DNA of 60,659 nucleotides from Prevotellaceae bacterium UBA1075 (GCA_002316015.1 DCCS01000018.1:33217-93875); one strand, 5' to 3'; shown: positions 42,953 to 51,339, counted from the stretch's first letter. A program made the numbers and translations. The notes: generated from the letters alone by a model not told the origin.

Positions 42953-44815
42953 ATGATTCAGGAATTGGCATTGCAGAAAAGGCTTCTGCAGGTGGAGTAC
43001 GCCTGCGAGCGGGAGCAGTTCCGGCGGCAGACGGAGAACACGGGAGTGGCGCGCAAGGTGCGCCGCGGCCTGTGCTGGTTCCCGTTGCGCACGGGCAGGA
43101 GCTACCGCAATTCACAGGACACGCTGGTGCTCGAGGTGGAGCGCACCGAGGGGCAAGAGGCCGAGCACCAGTTCGAGCCGGGCAAGCCCGTGTGCTTCTT
43201 TGCCGAGGACGCCTCGCGGATGCTGCACTACATGGACTTCGTGGGGCAGGTGAGTTATGTGGAGAATGACCGCATGGTCATCAGCATGCCCTCGGCCTCG
43301 GCCGTGAGCCAGGTGCTGGGCGCCGAGCGCGTGGGCGTGCAGCTGTACCTGGACGAATACACATACCGCCTGATGTTCGAGGCCCTGGACCGCGTCGCCA
43401 ATGCCAAGAGCGGCCGCCTGGCCGAGCTGCGCGACATCATCTACACACAGGCGCCGCTGCACACGCGCGCCCTGTCCCCCATCGCCATGCCCTGGCTCAA
43501 CACCACCCAGCAGGATGCCGTCAACCATGTGCTGGCCTCGAAGGACGTGGCCATCCTGCACGGCCCGCCGGGAACAGGCAAGACCACCACGATGGTGGAG
43601 GCCATCTACGAGACACTCAGGCGGGAGACCCAGGTGATGGTGTGCGCCCAGAGCAACATGGCAGTCGACTGGATTGCCCAGAAACTGAGCGAGCGCGGTG
43701 TCAACGTCCTGCGCATCGGAAACCCGATGCGTGTCACCGACCAGATGCTGGCCGACACCTACGAGCGGCGCTACGAGGCCCATCCGCTCTACAGCCAGCT
43801 CTGGGCCGTCAGGCGAACCATACGCCAGCTGTATGACAGTGCGCCGGGCAACCGCGAGAACCGCCGCCAGAAGATAGCCCGGCTGCGCGACCGTGCCACC
43901 GAGATGGACTTCCAGATACGTGACTCGCTGCTCTCCGAGGCCCGCGTGATAGCCTGCACGCTCACCGGGAGCGCGTCGCCCGTCCTGTTGGGCAGGCACT
44001 TCTCCTCCCTCTTCATCGACGAGGCGGCACAGGCGCTGCAGGCCGCCTGCTGGATAGCGATGCAGAGGGCCGACCGCGTGATACTGGCAGGCGACCATTG
44101 CCAACTGCCCCCCACCGTGAAGAGCCCCGAGGCACTGGCCGGCGGACTGGACAGGACGCTGATGCAGAAGGTGGTGGAGGCACACCCCGAGGCCGTCTCG
44201 CTGCTGGGCGTGCAGTACAGGATGACGGACGCCATCATGCAGTTCCCCAACCGCGAGTTCTATGGCGGCCGCCTGCGGAGCGACCCCTCGGTCAAGTACC
44301 GCAGCATCCTGGACTGGGACACGGCCATCGAGTGGGTCGACACACCCGCCGAGCCCGAGTACGGGGAACAGGAGGCGGGCGACGGCACGAGCCGCCAGAA
44401 CCCGGCCGAGGCACGGCTCACCATAGCCACGCTCAAGGCTTACCTGGAACGCATAGGCACCCGCCGAATCCTGGACGAGCGGCTCGACATCGGACTCATA
44501 AGCCCCTACAAGGGACAGGTGAGGCTGCTGCGGCAGCTCGTCGGGCGCGACGCGTGGTGGAAACCGCTGCGCCGCCTCATCAGCATCAACACGGTGGACG
44601 GCTTCCAGGGACAGGAGCGCGACATCATCATGATAAGCATGGTGCGCTCCAACAGCGGGGGACAGGTGGGCTTCCTGCGCGACCTGCGCCGCATGAACGT
44701 GGCCATCACCCGCGCCCGCATGAAACTCATCCTGGTGGGTCACCAGGCCACCCTGTGCCGCCACCCCTTCTACAAGCGGCTGCGCGACTATGTGGAAAGT
44801 TTGTCCGAAGGATAA
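42953..44815 (+). CDS. Superfamily 1 (UPF1/IGHMBP2-like) helicase
   Basis: A 620-residue DNA/RNA helicase. An N-terminal beta-barrel-like domain (about 1-170) precedes the core: Q-motif LNTTQQDAV, Walker A GPPGTGKTT near 204, Walker B LFIDEAAQ near 354, GDHCQLPPTV, QYRM, and the C-terminal TVDGFQGQERD and NVAITRARMK motifs. This type is widespread in Bacteroidales and is likely chromosomal housekeeping, although it is adjacent to the putative defence cassette. The start at 42953 (MIQELALQKRLLQVEY) is placed directly after the promoter. Confidence 0.9.
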   Translation: MIQELALQKRLLQVEYACEREQFRRQTENTGVARKVRRGLCWFPLRTGRSYRNSQDTLVLEVERTEGQEAEHQFEPGKPVCFFAEDASRMLHYMDFVGQVSYVENDRMVISMPSASAVSQVLGAERVGVQLYLDEYTYRLMFEALDRVANAKSGRLAELRDIIYTQAPLHTRALSPIAMPWLNTTQQDAVNHVLASKDVAILHGPPGTGKTTTMVEAIYETLRRETQVMVCAQSNMAVDWIAQKLSERGVNVLRIGNPMRVTDQMLADTYERRYEAHPLYSQLWAVRRTIRQLYDSAPGNRENRRQKIARLRDRATEMDFQIRDSLLSEARVIACTLTGSASPVLLGRHFSSLFIDEAAQALQAACWIAMQRADRVILAGDHCQLPPTVKSPEALAGGLDRTLMQKVVEAHPEAVSLLGVQYRMTDAIMQFPNREFYGGRLRSDPSVKYRSILDWDTAIEWVDTPAEPEYGEQEAGDGTSRQNPAEARLTIATLKAYLERIGTRRILDERLDIGLISPYKGQVRLLRQLVGRDAWWKPLRRLISINTVDGFQGQERDIIMISMVRSNSGGQVGFLRDLRRMNVAITRARMKLILVGHQATLCRHPFYKRLRDYVESLSEG

Positions 44816-44855
44816 AATACGCACAAGACTGCTGCCTGATTCAGCAAAAAAAGCG

Positions 44856-44863
44856 TAACTTTG
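44856..44863 (+). promoter_or_regulatory. -7 promoter element for the isomerase-like gene
   Basis: GCGTAACTTTGTG, about 112 bases before the ATG at 44976. Confidence 0.6.
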
Positions 44864-44975
44864 TGAGCGGAGGAGCAGGCCGGCGCGCCCTGTCGCGCAG
44901 GAAAGGCCGCCATCGCGCAGCCTCTCCACCGCCCCTGTTCAGCACGAAAACAAACCAAAACTAATCATATACAAC

Positions 44976-45848
44976 ATGGAAAGAAGAAACTTCATCAAGT
45001 CAAGCATGGCAGGGATGGCAGCCCTGGCCATGGCATCGTCGCCCGTGGCGGCGATGGCCTCCGGCACCAGAGAGAAGCACTCCGGCAACAGCACCATCAA
45101 GAAACCCGTGGAGGAGGAAGAGTTCCACCTGGGCATGGCAGGCTTCTCCTTTGTCAAGTTTGACCTGGACACCACCCTCAAGACGATGCGCACCCTCGAC
45201 CTGCACTACCTGTGCATCAAGGACTTCCACCTGCCCCTGGACAGCACCGACGAGCAGATAGCCGCCTTCCACCGGAAACTTGCCGACTACGGCGTGAAGG
45301 GCTACGCCGTGGGGCCCATCTACATGAAGAGCAAGGCCGAGGTTGACAGGGCGTTTGCCTATGCCCGCCGCGTGGGCGTGCCCTTGCTGGTGGGCGTGCC
45401 CAACTATGACCTGCTGGACTACACCGAGCAGGTGGTCAAGCAGTACGACATACGCCTGGCCATCCACCTGCATGGCCCCGACATGCCGCTCTATCCCGAT
45501 GCCACCGACATCTGGGAGCATGTGAAGGACCGCGACGAGCGCATGGGCATGTGCCTGGACATCGGGCACAACCTGCGCTACGGCTCCGACTCGCTGGCCG
45601 ACTATGCCAAGTACCACAAGCGGGTCTATGACATGCACCTCAAGGACGTGACGGCTCCCACCAAGGCCGGCAAGCGTGCCGAGCTGGGCAGGGGCATCAT
45701 CGACTTCCCCCGCTTTGTGCGCCTGCTGCGCAAGTACCACTACACCGGCGCGGTGAGCCTGGAGCACGAGAAGGACATGGACAACCCCTTCATGGGCATC
45801 GCCGAGAGCATCGGCTTCTTCCGGGGCGTGTGCCAGGCCACCCGCTGA
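44976..45848 (+). CDS. Exported sugar phosphate isomerase/epimerase-like TIM-barrel protein
   Basis: A 290-residue protein of the xylose-isomerase-like TIM-barrel superfamily. The N-terminus (MERRNFIKSSMAG, then an Ala-rich core) looks like a Tat-type signal with a single RR, suggesting export. The barrel carries the metal-binding style acidic/His positions: IHLHGPDM, CLDIGHN, YDMHLKD and VSLEHEKD. The substrate is unknown; such proteins often occur in sugar-acid or inositol use. Own promoter and terminator, so monocistronic. Confidence 0.82.
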   Translation: MERRNFIKSSMAGMAALAMASSPVAAMASGTREKHSGNSTIKKPVEEEEFHLGMAGFSFVKFDLDTTLKTMRTLDLHYLCIKDFHLPLDSTDEQIAAFHRKLADYGVKGYAVGPIYMKSKAEVDRAFAYARRVGVPLLVGVPNYDLLDYTEQVVKQYDIRLAIHLHGPDMPLYPDATDIWEHVKDRDERMGMCLDIGHNLRYGSDSLADYAKYHKRVYDMHLKDVTAPTKAGKRAELGRGIIDFPRFVRLLRKYHYTGAVSLEHEKDMDNPFMGIAESIGFFRGVCQATR

Positions 45849-45882
45849 GCACAGCCTCCGCAGTTCGCCGCCCCACTCACGA

Positions 45883-45916
45883 CGCAGCCCCGCAGGAGCA
45901 ATCCTGCGGGGCTGCG
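45883..45916. terminator. Bidirectional stem-loop terminator
   Basis: A perfect 15-bp stem with a GCAA tetraloop, between the convergent genes ending at 45848 and 45936. Confidence 0.85.
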
Positions 45917-45935
45917 CTGTGTCTGCGGGCTGTGG

Positions 45936-46628
45936 TCACTTGCCCTGCGTGGCCTTCCATTCGTCATAGAGGGTGGAGAAGATGGCGGGACTGTCGTGCA
46001 CCTGCTTGCGTGCGAGCGACTTGTCCTTGCCCCACCACTCCAGGATGTAGTCCTTCAGCCCGTCGTACTCTTCCTTGCCCTTGAACTGTGTCTCGGTGAA
46101 GAGCTTGATGATGGGCACCATGTCGGTGGAGGCATTGTAGAGCAGGAAGGCCCGCTCCTGCCCGTTGGGCTTCAGGGCATACCAGGTGGCCCAGCTGCCC
46201 CCGGTGTTGACCCCGTTGCCGGGGAGATAGATGCGCGCCTTATATACCGAGGCATCCTTCCCGCGATAGAGCAGCTCCAGCAGGCACTCCTCCTTCATGG
46301 GCTTGAACAGGTAGCGGTATATCGTCTGGCAGCGTTCCCACACCTCGCCCTCGGGATGCTCCTCGGTGGGTGTGAGCCACTCTATCTTCTGCAGTTTCTC
46401 GGCCTTGTACTTCTTGCCCTTCTTGGCATCGGGCTGGTCGGCCAGCACCACCTCATACTCGGTGGCCCAGGTCATGTACTTGCGGGGGATCCACCCCTCC
46501 ACCTGCTTGCCGTCGTTGAGCGTGAGGCGCACATGGCGCATGTCGGGGTCATCATTCTTGCGCGCCTGGGCCGCCTGGCCAAGGAGCACGGCTGCCAGGA
46601 GCAGCAGCCAGAGCCGGATTGTTCTCAT
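45936..46628 (-). CDS. Secreted protein of unknown function
   Basis: A 230-residue protein with a clear signal peptide (MRTIRLWLLLLAAVLLGQAAQA) and no transmembrane segment after it. The mature part is rich in Trp, Tyr and Lys, with a beta-strand-like start (RHVRLTLNDGKQVEGWIP) that recalls small SH3/Sm-like barrels. I do not recognise the family. Its signal-peptide region overlaps the 3' end of the upstream gene by 77 bases. Confidence 0.75.
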   Translation of the reverse strand: MRTIRLWLLLLAAVLLGQAAQARKNDDPDMRHVRLTLNDGKQVEGWIPRKYMTWATEYEVVLADQPDAKKGKKYKAEKLQKIEWLTPTEEHPEGEVWERCQTIYRYLFKPMKEECLLELLYRGKDASVYKARIYLPGNGVNTGGSWATWYALKPNGQERAFLLYNASTDMVPIIKLFTETQFKGKEEYDGLKDYILEWWGKDKSLARKQVHDSPAIFSTLYDEWKATQGK

Positions 46629-47319
46629 TGTATCGCTTCTTGTTATGGTTTGGTTTGTCTCCGTCGATGAGCTCCAGCACGCGCAGGATCACATCGCTGC
46701 GGTTGGTCTCCCCCTCCTTGAGCAGGCTCTGCTCCTGCTGGGCAGAGAGGCCGGCGCACCGGCACAGCTTCCTCACGAAACTCTTGTCACACTTCTTGTA
46801 GGCATCGCCCAGGCACACGGGCTTCCCGTCCGTCCCCACGACGTAGAAGTCGCAGGCCGTCTTGCCAGGGATGAGAAACAGGGCAGAGACCCTGTTGCCC
46901 TGCCATGCCCTGATGCCCCCGTGGGCATTGAGCGAATAGCCCTGCGAGGCATACACATATACCTCCATGCGCGAGCAGGCGGCATAGAGCCAGCTCCAGC
47001 CCACACCCTCCAGGGGAACCAGCAGGCGCACGCTCCCGGGCGTGGCGCTGTTCCACACCACCACCGAGTCGATGCGCCCGATGGGCACCTTGTCCTTCTG
47101 GCACTCGCGGGAGAAGAAGCGGCGATAGACCTGCAGGTCACGCTTCTTGCTGGGCACCTCCATGCGGTCATCGCCTGTGTAGAGCAGGCGCGAGCCGCCC
47201 TTGAGGCACACACGTCCCTCGCAGGTCTGGGCCTGCAGGTGCACTGCTCCCGCACAGGCAAGCAGGAGGGCCACGAGGAGGAGCCTGGCTCCCCGGTATA
47301 TGCAATACGCTCTTCTCAT
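46552..47319 (-). CDS. Secreted cysteine-containing protein of unknown function
   Basis: A 255-residue protein starting at 47319 with a signal peptide (basic MRRAYCIYRGAR, then a hydrophobic stretch ending near QAQTCEG). The mature part contains about eight cysteines. The last about 25 residues are low-complexity Ala/Pro/Gly and come from the overlap with the next gene, suggesting that the original stop codon near KPNHNKKR was lost. The frame continues open upstream into a tandem repeat, but the promoter at 47324 rules out that extension. Function unknown; probably co-transcribed with the gene at 45936. Confidence 0.7.
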   Translation of the reverse strand: MRRAYCIYRGARLLLVALLLACAGAVHLQAQTCEGRVCLKGGSRLLYTGDDRMEVPSKKRDLQVYRRFFSRECQKDKVPIGRIDSVVVWNSATPGSVRLLVPLEGVGWSWLYAACSRMEVYVYASQGYSLNAHGGIRAWQGNRVSALFLIPGKTACDFYVVGTDGKPVCLGDAYKKCDKSFVRKLCRCAGLSAQQEQSLLKEGETNRSDVILRVLELIDGDKPNHNKKRYNENNPALAAAPGSRAPWPGGPGAQE

Positions 47320-47323
47320 ACCG

Positions 47324-47331
47324 CAAATATA
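47324..47331 (-). promoter_or_regulatory. -7 promoter element, leaderless configuration
   Basis: Minus-strand TATATTTG ends four bases before the ATG at 47319. Confidence 0.6.
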
Positions 47332-47455
47332 CGACTTTTTCAGGAAATAAAAGCCCTGGGGGGGTAATTGCACGGGCGGGGCATTTTTTTTGAAATCCTG
47401 CTGCCTGCCACGCACTTGGGAGGCATCCTGCCCGCAGACTGGAGACACGCCACAG

Positions 47456-47612
47456 GCCACCCGGAAGGCAGGCGGTAAGCATTCAGAAGGCAGGCGGAGG
47501 ACACCCAGGAGACAGATGGTGAGCACCCGGAAGGCCGGGGGGCGAGCACTCAGAAGGCAGGGGGCGAGCACTCAGAAGGCAGAGCGCGGGTGACGGGGAG
47601 GCAGAGCGCAGG
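47456..47612. repeat. Degenerate 21-23 bp tandem repeat, about seven copies
   Basis: Units near GCACTCAGAAGGCAGGCGGC start at 47456, 47479, 47502, 47523, 47546, 47568 and 47591. Copies 5 and 6 share their first 15 bases. Confidence 0.8.
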
Positions 47613-47631
47613 CAGCATGGTGACAGGAATA

Positions 47632-47694
47632 TTGCAAACTTTGGTACAAACATGCCAAACTTTGAAATGAATGTTGCAAACTTTGGTATATTCG
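47632..47694. repeat. 21-bp tandem repeat, three copies, with CAAACTTTG core
   Basis: Units start at 47632, 47653 and 47674, each with CAAACTTTG at the same place. The last unit runs into the inverted repeat CTTTGGTA/TACCAAAG. Confidence 0.8.
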
Positions 47695-47925
47695 TACCAA
47701 AGCGTGAGACAAAGAAGTGACGCGGTTGCCGGTAAACAGGCAGCAGGCTTGCCCAAGGATGCCAGCAAGGTGCCGCCTGCAAGCGAAAAGCATGCCCCAG
47801 GACAGGGAAAAGAGGCTCCACGGGGAGGGGACGCGGGGGCGCAGGCAAAAAAAGTGCGCCCGCCAGGCAAGAAAAGCAGGAAGAGGGAGTTTAAGGGGCA
47901 GAGTGAACAAGAAAACAGACACAAA

Positions 47926-48663
47926 ATGAAGACAATGAGAATGACCGCCCGCCACTGGCTGCTCATGCTTGCAACCATGGCTCTGGCTATGACCGCGTGC
48001 GACCGCAACGAGGACTTCCACTTCAGCAACGCTGTCACCGCCGTGGTGACAGTACGCCCCCAGGCCGACGGGGCGTTTACGATGCAACTGGACAACGCCA
48101 CCGTGCTGGCTCCCGTCAACCTGAGCAAGTCGCCCTTTGGCGACAAGGAGGTGCGCGCCCTCACCTACTACTCGCCCGTGGAGGACCCGCGCAGCAACGC
48201 CATCAGAGTCAACGTACACTGGATAGACAGCATACGCACCAAACTGCCTGCACCTTACCTGGAAGGGCAGAACGACCGCCTCTACGGCAATGACCCCATC
48301 GAGATCGTGCGCGACTGGGTGACCGTGGCCGAGGACGGATACCTGACCCTGCGCATACGCACGCTGTGGGGCGACCGCAACATCAAGCACCAGGTGAACC
48401 TGCTCACGGGCATGAACGCCGATGACGCCTACGAGGTGGAGCTCAGGCACAACGCCATGGGCGACACGCGAGGGCGCGAGGGCGACGCGCTCATTGCCTT
48501 CAACCTCAACCACCTGCCGCGCAACGGCAAGGACGACGTGAGGCTGAAACTGCACTGGAACTCCTTCAGCGGGCCCAAGACGATGGAGATGGACCTGCAC
48601 CTGCACACCGCCGCCACGGACCTGCCTGCCGACCGCACTTTGCTGAACAGCCGCGTGGAATGA
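47926..48663 (+). CDS. NigD-like lipoprotein
   Basis: A 245-residue lipoprotein with lipobox LAMTAC (Cys about 25). It has the NigD-like layout: an N-terminal OB-like domain (AVVTVRPQADGAFTMQLDN, VNLSKSPFGDKEVRAL, WIDSIRTK) and a C-terminal beta-sandwich ending with LKLHWNSFSGPKTMEM. The family is known from Bacteroides bacteriocin-linked loci, but most members are uncharacterised surface or periplasmic lipoproteins. A second member is at 56223. Start at 47926 follows an A-rich stretch; open frame upstream comes from repeats. Confidence 0.85.
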   Translation: MKTMRMTARHWLLMLATMALAMTACDRNEDFHFSNAVTAVVTVRPQADGAFTMQLDNATVLAPVNLSKSPFGDKEVRALTYYSPVEDPRSNAIRVNVHWIDSIRTKLPAPYLEGQNDRLYGNDPIEIVRDWVTVAEDGYLTLRIRTLWGDRNIKHQVNLLTGMNADDAYEVELRHNAMGDTRGREGDALIAFNLNHLPRNGKDDVRLKLHWNSFSGPKTMEMDLHLHTAATDLPADRTLLNSRVE

Positions 48664-48788
48664 CGGGACTGGCATGGACGGGCACGAAAATGGCACCTGT
48701 CCACGTTATATATATAAAAGGGATATAGGGAGCGGGAAGCGTGCCGTCACACACAGGAAAGCGGCACGGCCATCCGCCCCCGGCAGGC

Positions 48789-49367
48789 ATGGCGACACTG
48801 GGAAAGATATTCGGCCGGGCCACGGGCGACGAGGAGTTGGCGCGCAGGGTGTGTGCCGGCGATATGGCTGCGGCAGAACAGCTCTACCGCCGGCACGCGC
48901 GCTACCTCACGGCAGTGTGCTCGCGCTACCTGGCCAATGACGAGGACGTGAGGGACGTGCTGCAGGAGGTGTTCCTCAAGGCATTCTCCTCCATCGCCCG
49001 TTTCCAGCCACGGGGCGAGGGGTCACTGCGCGCCTGGCTCGCCAGGATCGCATGCAACGAGTGCATCAGTCACCTGAAGGCCAGCAGCCGCCTCACCTTC
49101 ACCGGCCTCGGCGAGGACTGCACGCACCTCCCCTGCGAGGAGCCCGAGGTGGAGAGCGTGCCTGCCCAGGTGCTGCAAGGCCTGGTGCGCTCGCTGCCCG
49201 AAGGCTACAGGGTGGTGCTGAACCTGTATGTGATGGAGGGGAAGAGCCACCGCGAGATAGCCCACACGCTGGGCATCACGACCGGCACCTCGGCCTCGCA
49301 GCTGCACAAGGCAAAGCGCGCGCTGGCCGCAAGCATCAAGCAATACCTGAGGGATAATCACACATAG
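48789..49367 (+). CDS. ECF-type RNA polymerase sigma factor
   Basis: A 192-residue sigma-70 family protein. Region 2 (LARRVCAGDMAAAEQLYRRH, DVRDVLQEVFLKAF) and region 4 (LPEGYRVVLNLYVMEG, SHREIAHTLGI) are evident. It lies 3 bases before the putative anti-sigma gene, so the two are made together and the sigma is probably held inactive by it. AT-rich sequence at 48706-48730 upstream may include an auto-regulated promoter. Confidence 0.92.
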   Translation: MATLGKIFGRATGDEELARRVCAGDMAAAEQLYRRHARYLTAVCSRYLANDEDVRDVLQEVFLKAFSSIARFQPRGEGSLRAWLARIACNECISHLKASSRLTFTGLGEDCTHLPCEEPEVESVPAQVLQGLVRSLPEGYRVVLNLYVMEGKSHREIAHTLGITTGTSASQLHKAKRALAASIKQYLRDNHT

Positions 49368-49370
49368 GAT

Positions 49371-50720
49371 ATGGACAAATGGCTCAATGACATACATGAC
49401 CGTCTGAGGGACTATGAGCAGGAGCCGCCCGGGGGGCTGTGGGACAGCCTGCACGCGCGCCTGCGGCAGGAGGGGCTGCCCGGCAAGAGGCAGCCCAGGG
49501 CCTCGGCCTGGATGGTGTGGACGCGCCGCGCCGGTGTGGCCGCCTGCATTGCCGTGGCCGCGCTGGCGGGATACAGGCACATGCCCGACTCTGGGAAGTC
49601 CGCCGGCACGTGGCAGGCAGAGATAGAGGAGGGTGGCATCCCGCAGGCACGCACGCCCAGGAGGCCCGAAGCCCCTGTCGCGGAAGCCGCCCCGCAGGCA
49701 AAGGCCACCACCGGGAGCGCGCGGCACGAGGCCAGCAGAGCGCCTGTGCTGGCAGAGGCCGCAATAAAGGCGACGCCCGCCGCCAGAGCGCATGTCGTCA
49801 GCGCGCATGTGGCTGTGGAGGTCACCGGGGAGGACATGGCACCATCCCCCCGGGCGGGACAGGAAGGCAAGGACTCGCGGCAGAAGTCCCGGACACAGGT
49901 GTCCACGCCCACCTCCACCGGCATGGGCAGCATCCTGCCCAGGCGCAGCGCCGCGCCACTGGCCTCCCACGATGCCCCGCAAGCGGACTCCCACAGCCGC
50001 CTGCAACCATCATCCCACGGCACACGCCCCCCACACGCGCGCCTGGCCGTGGCTGCCTATGCCATGGGGATGGGGAGCAGCGAGCATCTTGCACGGGGAA
50101 CGGGAGGCTCCCCGCTCACAGCCCTTGGCCCCGATGCGGTGGCCTGGAACGACACCCCACAGCTGGCCCTGGCCGTCTTCAACCGTGGAAGGGCCACCGA
50201 GCGGGTGACACGCCACCGCCTGCCCGTGCGCGTGGGAGCCACTGTCACCTATGACCTCACCCACCATCTGGCCCTGGGCAGCGGCCTCACCTACACCCGC
50301 CTGCGCTCTGACCTGCGCGAGGGCACGGAGACCAACTACCAGAGGAGCGTGCAGAGCCTGCACTATGTGGGGCTGCCCGTGAATGTGCGGTACACCTTCC
50401 TGCGGCACAAGAGGCTGGGCCTGTATGCCCAGGCAGGCGTGTTGGCCGAGGTGCGCGTGGCAGGCACGCTCACCACACGCTACACCCTGGACGGCCACAC
50501 AGGCCATGAGGGGACGAGCCGCATCGGCTCGCACCCCCTGCAGATGTCGGCCGGAGCGGCCCTGGGAGCACAATACAGCCTCACCCCCGCACTGGCCCTG
50601 TATGCCGAGCCAGGCGTGAGCCACTACTTCAAGGACAACTCCAGCGTGCCCACCATCTACGGGGACAAGCCCACCAGTTTCACCCTCAACGTGGGCGTGA
50701 GCCTCTGCCTGGGCCGGTAA
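49371..50720 (+). CDS. Anti-sigma factor fused to an outer-membrane beta-barrel (dual membrane-spanning type)
   Basis: A 449-residue protein. The N-terminal about 50 residues (WLNDIHDRLRDYEQEPPGGLW) are cytoplasmic and resemble the sigma-binding end of Bacteroidota anti-sigma proteins. One transmembrane segment lies at about 53-68. A long Pro/Ala/Ser-rich disordered periplasmic linker runs from about 70 to 280. The C-terminal 165 residues form an eight-strand-like outer-membrane barrel (LPVRVGATVTYDL, YAEPGVSHYF, LNVGVSLCLGR). This matches the dual membrane-spanning anti-sigma (Dma) architecture described in Bacteroides thetaiotaomicron. It could sense outer-membrane or envelope stress directly. 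Confidence 0.82.
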   Translation: MDKWLNDIHDRLRDYEQEPPGGLWDSLHARLRQEGLPGKRQPRASAWMVWTRRAGVAACIAVAALAGYRHMPDSGKSAGTWQAEIEEGGIPQARTPRRPEAPVAEAAPQAKATTGSARHEASRAPVLAEAAIKATPAARAHVVSAHVAVEVTGEDMAPSPRAGQEGKDSRQKSRTQVSTPTSTGMGSILPRRSAAPLASHDAPQADSHSRLQPSSHGTRPPHARLAVAAYAMGMGSSEHLARGTGGSPLTALGPDAVAWNDTPQLALAVFNRGRATERVTRHRLPVRVGATVTYDLTHHLALGSGLTYTRLRSDLREGTETNYQRSVQSLHYVGLPVNVRYTFLRHKRLGLYAQAGVLAEVRVAGTLTTRYTLDGHTGHEGTSRIGSHPLQMSAGAALGAQYSLTPALALYAEPGVSHYFKDNSSVPTIYGDKPTSFTLNVGVSLCLGR

Positions 50721-50792
50721 AAGCCGCCCCGATGCGGAATACGTCAGGAAAGGTGTGGGAAAACGGACTATATTCGTCCAGAAAAGTGTGTC

Positions 50793-51137
50793 ATGAAGAG
50801 AAACATATACCAGCAACTGCTTGACTGGAAGGCCAAAAGGAACCGCAAGCCCTTGCTGCTCAATGGTGCCCGGCAAGTGGGCAAGACCTGTATCCTGAAG
50901 GAATTCGGAAGGAGAGAGTATGCCAAGGTGGCCTGCGTCAACTGCAGCAAGAACAAGACGGTGAGCAAAATCCTTGCCCAAGACTATGACATACGGCGCA
51001 TACTGATCTCCCTTTCCGCACTCGTGCATGAGAACACCGAACCGGGAAACACACTGATTATCTTTGATGAGAAACCATACCAGGAACAGGAGTGGATGGT
51101 GAGCAAACCGCTCTACGCGCCCTCCGCCTGGATTTGA
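50793..51137 (+). pseudogene. Truncated AAA_14/DUF4143 ATPase remnant
   Basis: Only 114 residues remain of a family that normally has about 380-450. The start (MKRNIYQQLLDWKAKRNRKP), Walker A GARQVGKT and Walker B LIIFDE are intact, but sequence after Walker B (KPYQEQEWM) no longer matches the family and the frame ends. I cannot find the missing part downstream. It may be a decaying accessory gene. Confidence 0.7.
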
Positions 51138-51251
51138 GCAAGCCCCTGACGTGACCAGAAAGAAATTCCGGCGCCCCACAGGAAGCCTCCCGTCAGGCCG
51201 CCGGGGAGCCCTCTGCCCGCCTGGGCAAGCCCTGCATTGGGGCCACACACA

Positions 51252-51289
51252 ATGCGGGCTGCGCCCCCGGACGGTGGCGCAGCCCGCAT
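51252..51289. terminator. Stem-loop terminator downstream of efp
   Basis: A perfect 14-bp stem (ATGCGGGCTGCGCC and its complement) with a ten-base loop, about 50 bases past the efp stop on the minus strand; also after the ATPase remnant on the plus strand. Confidence 0.75.
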
Positions 51290-51339
51290 ATGCTGTACAT
51301 TGTACCGGGGACGCGCGGCGGCCTCCCCACACAAGGCCG

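Larger units (their letters stand above)
47320..47925. other. 606-base divergent intergenic region with two tandem arrays
   Basis: Contains a minus-strand promoter, a degenerate 23-bp array (47456-47612), a 21-bp array (47632-47694) and a palindrome (47681-47702). No gene is supported; open frames here are products of the repeats. Confidence 0.6.

Noticed and set aside
42953..44815. SF1 helicase as a fourth member of the defence cassette
   Set aside because: It is on the opposite strand with its own promoter and resembles a widely distributed chromosomal helicase; adjacency alone is not enough.
47319..47571. Longer N-terminus of the protein starting at 47319
   Set aside because: The extension is encoded by tandem repeats and runs through the promoter element; the signal peptide begins at 47319.
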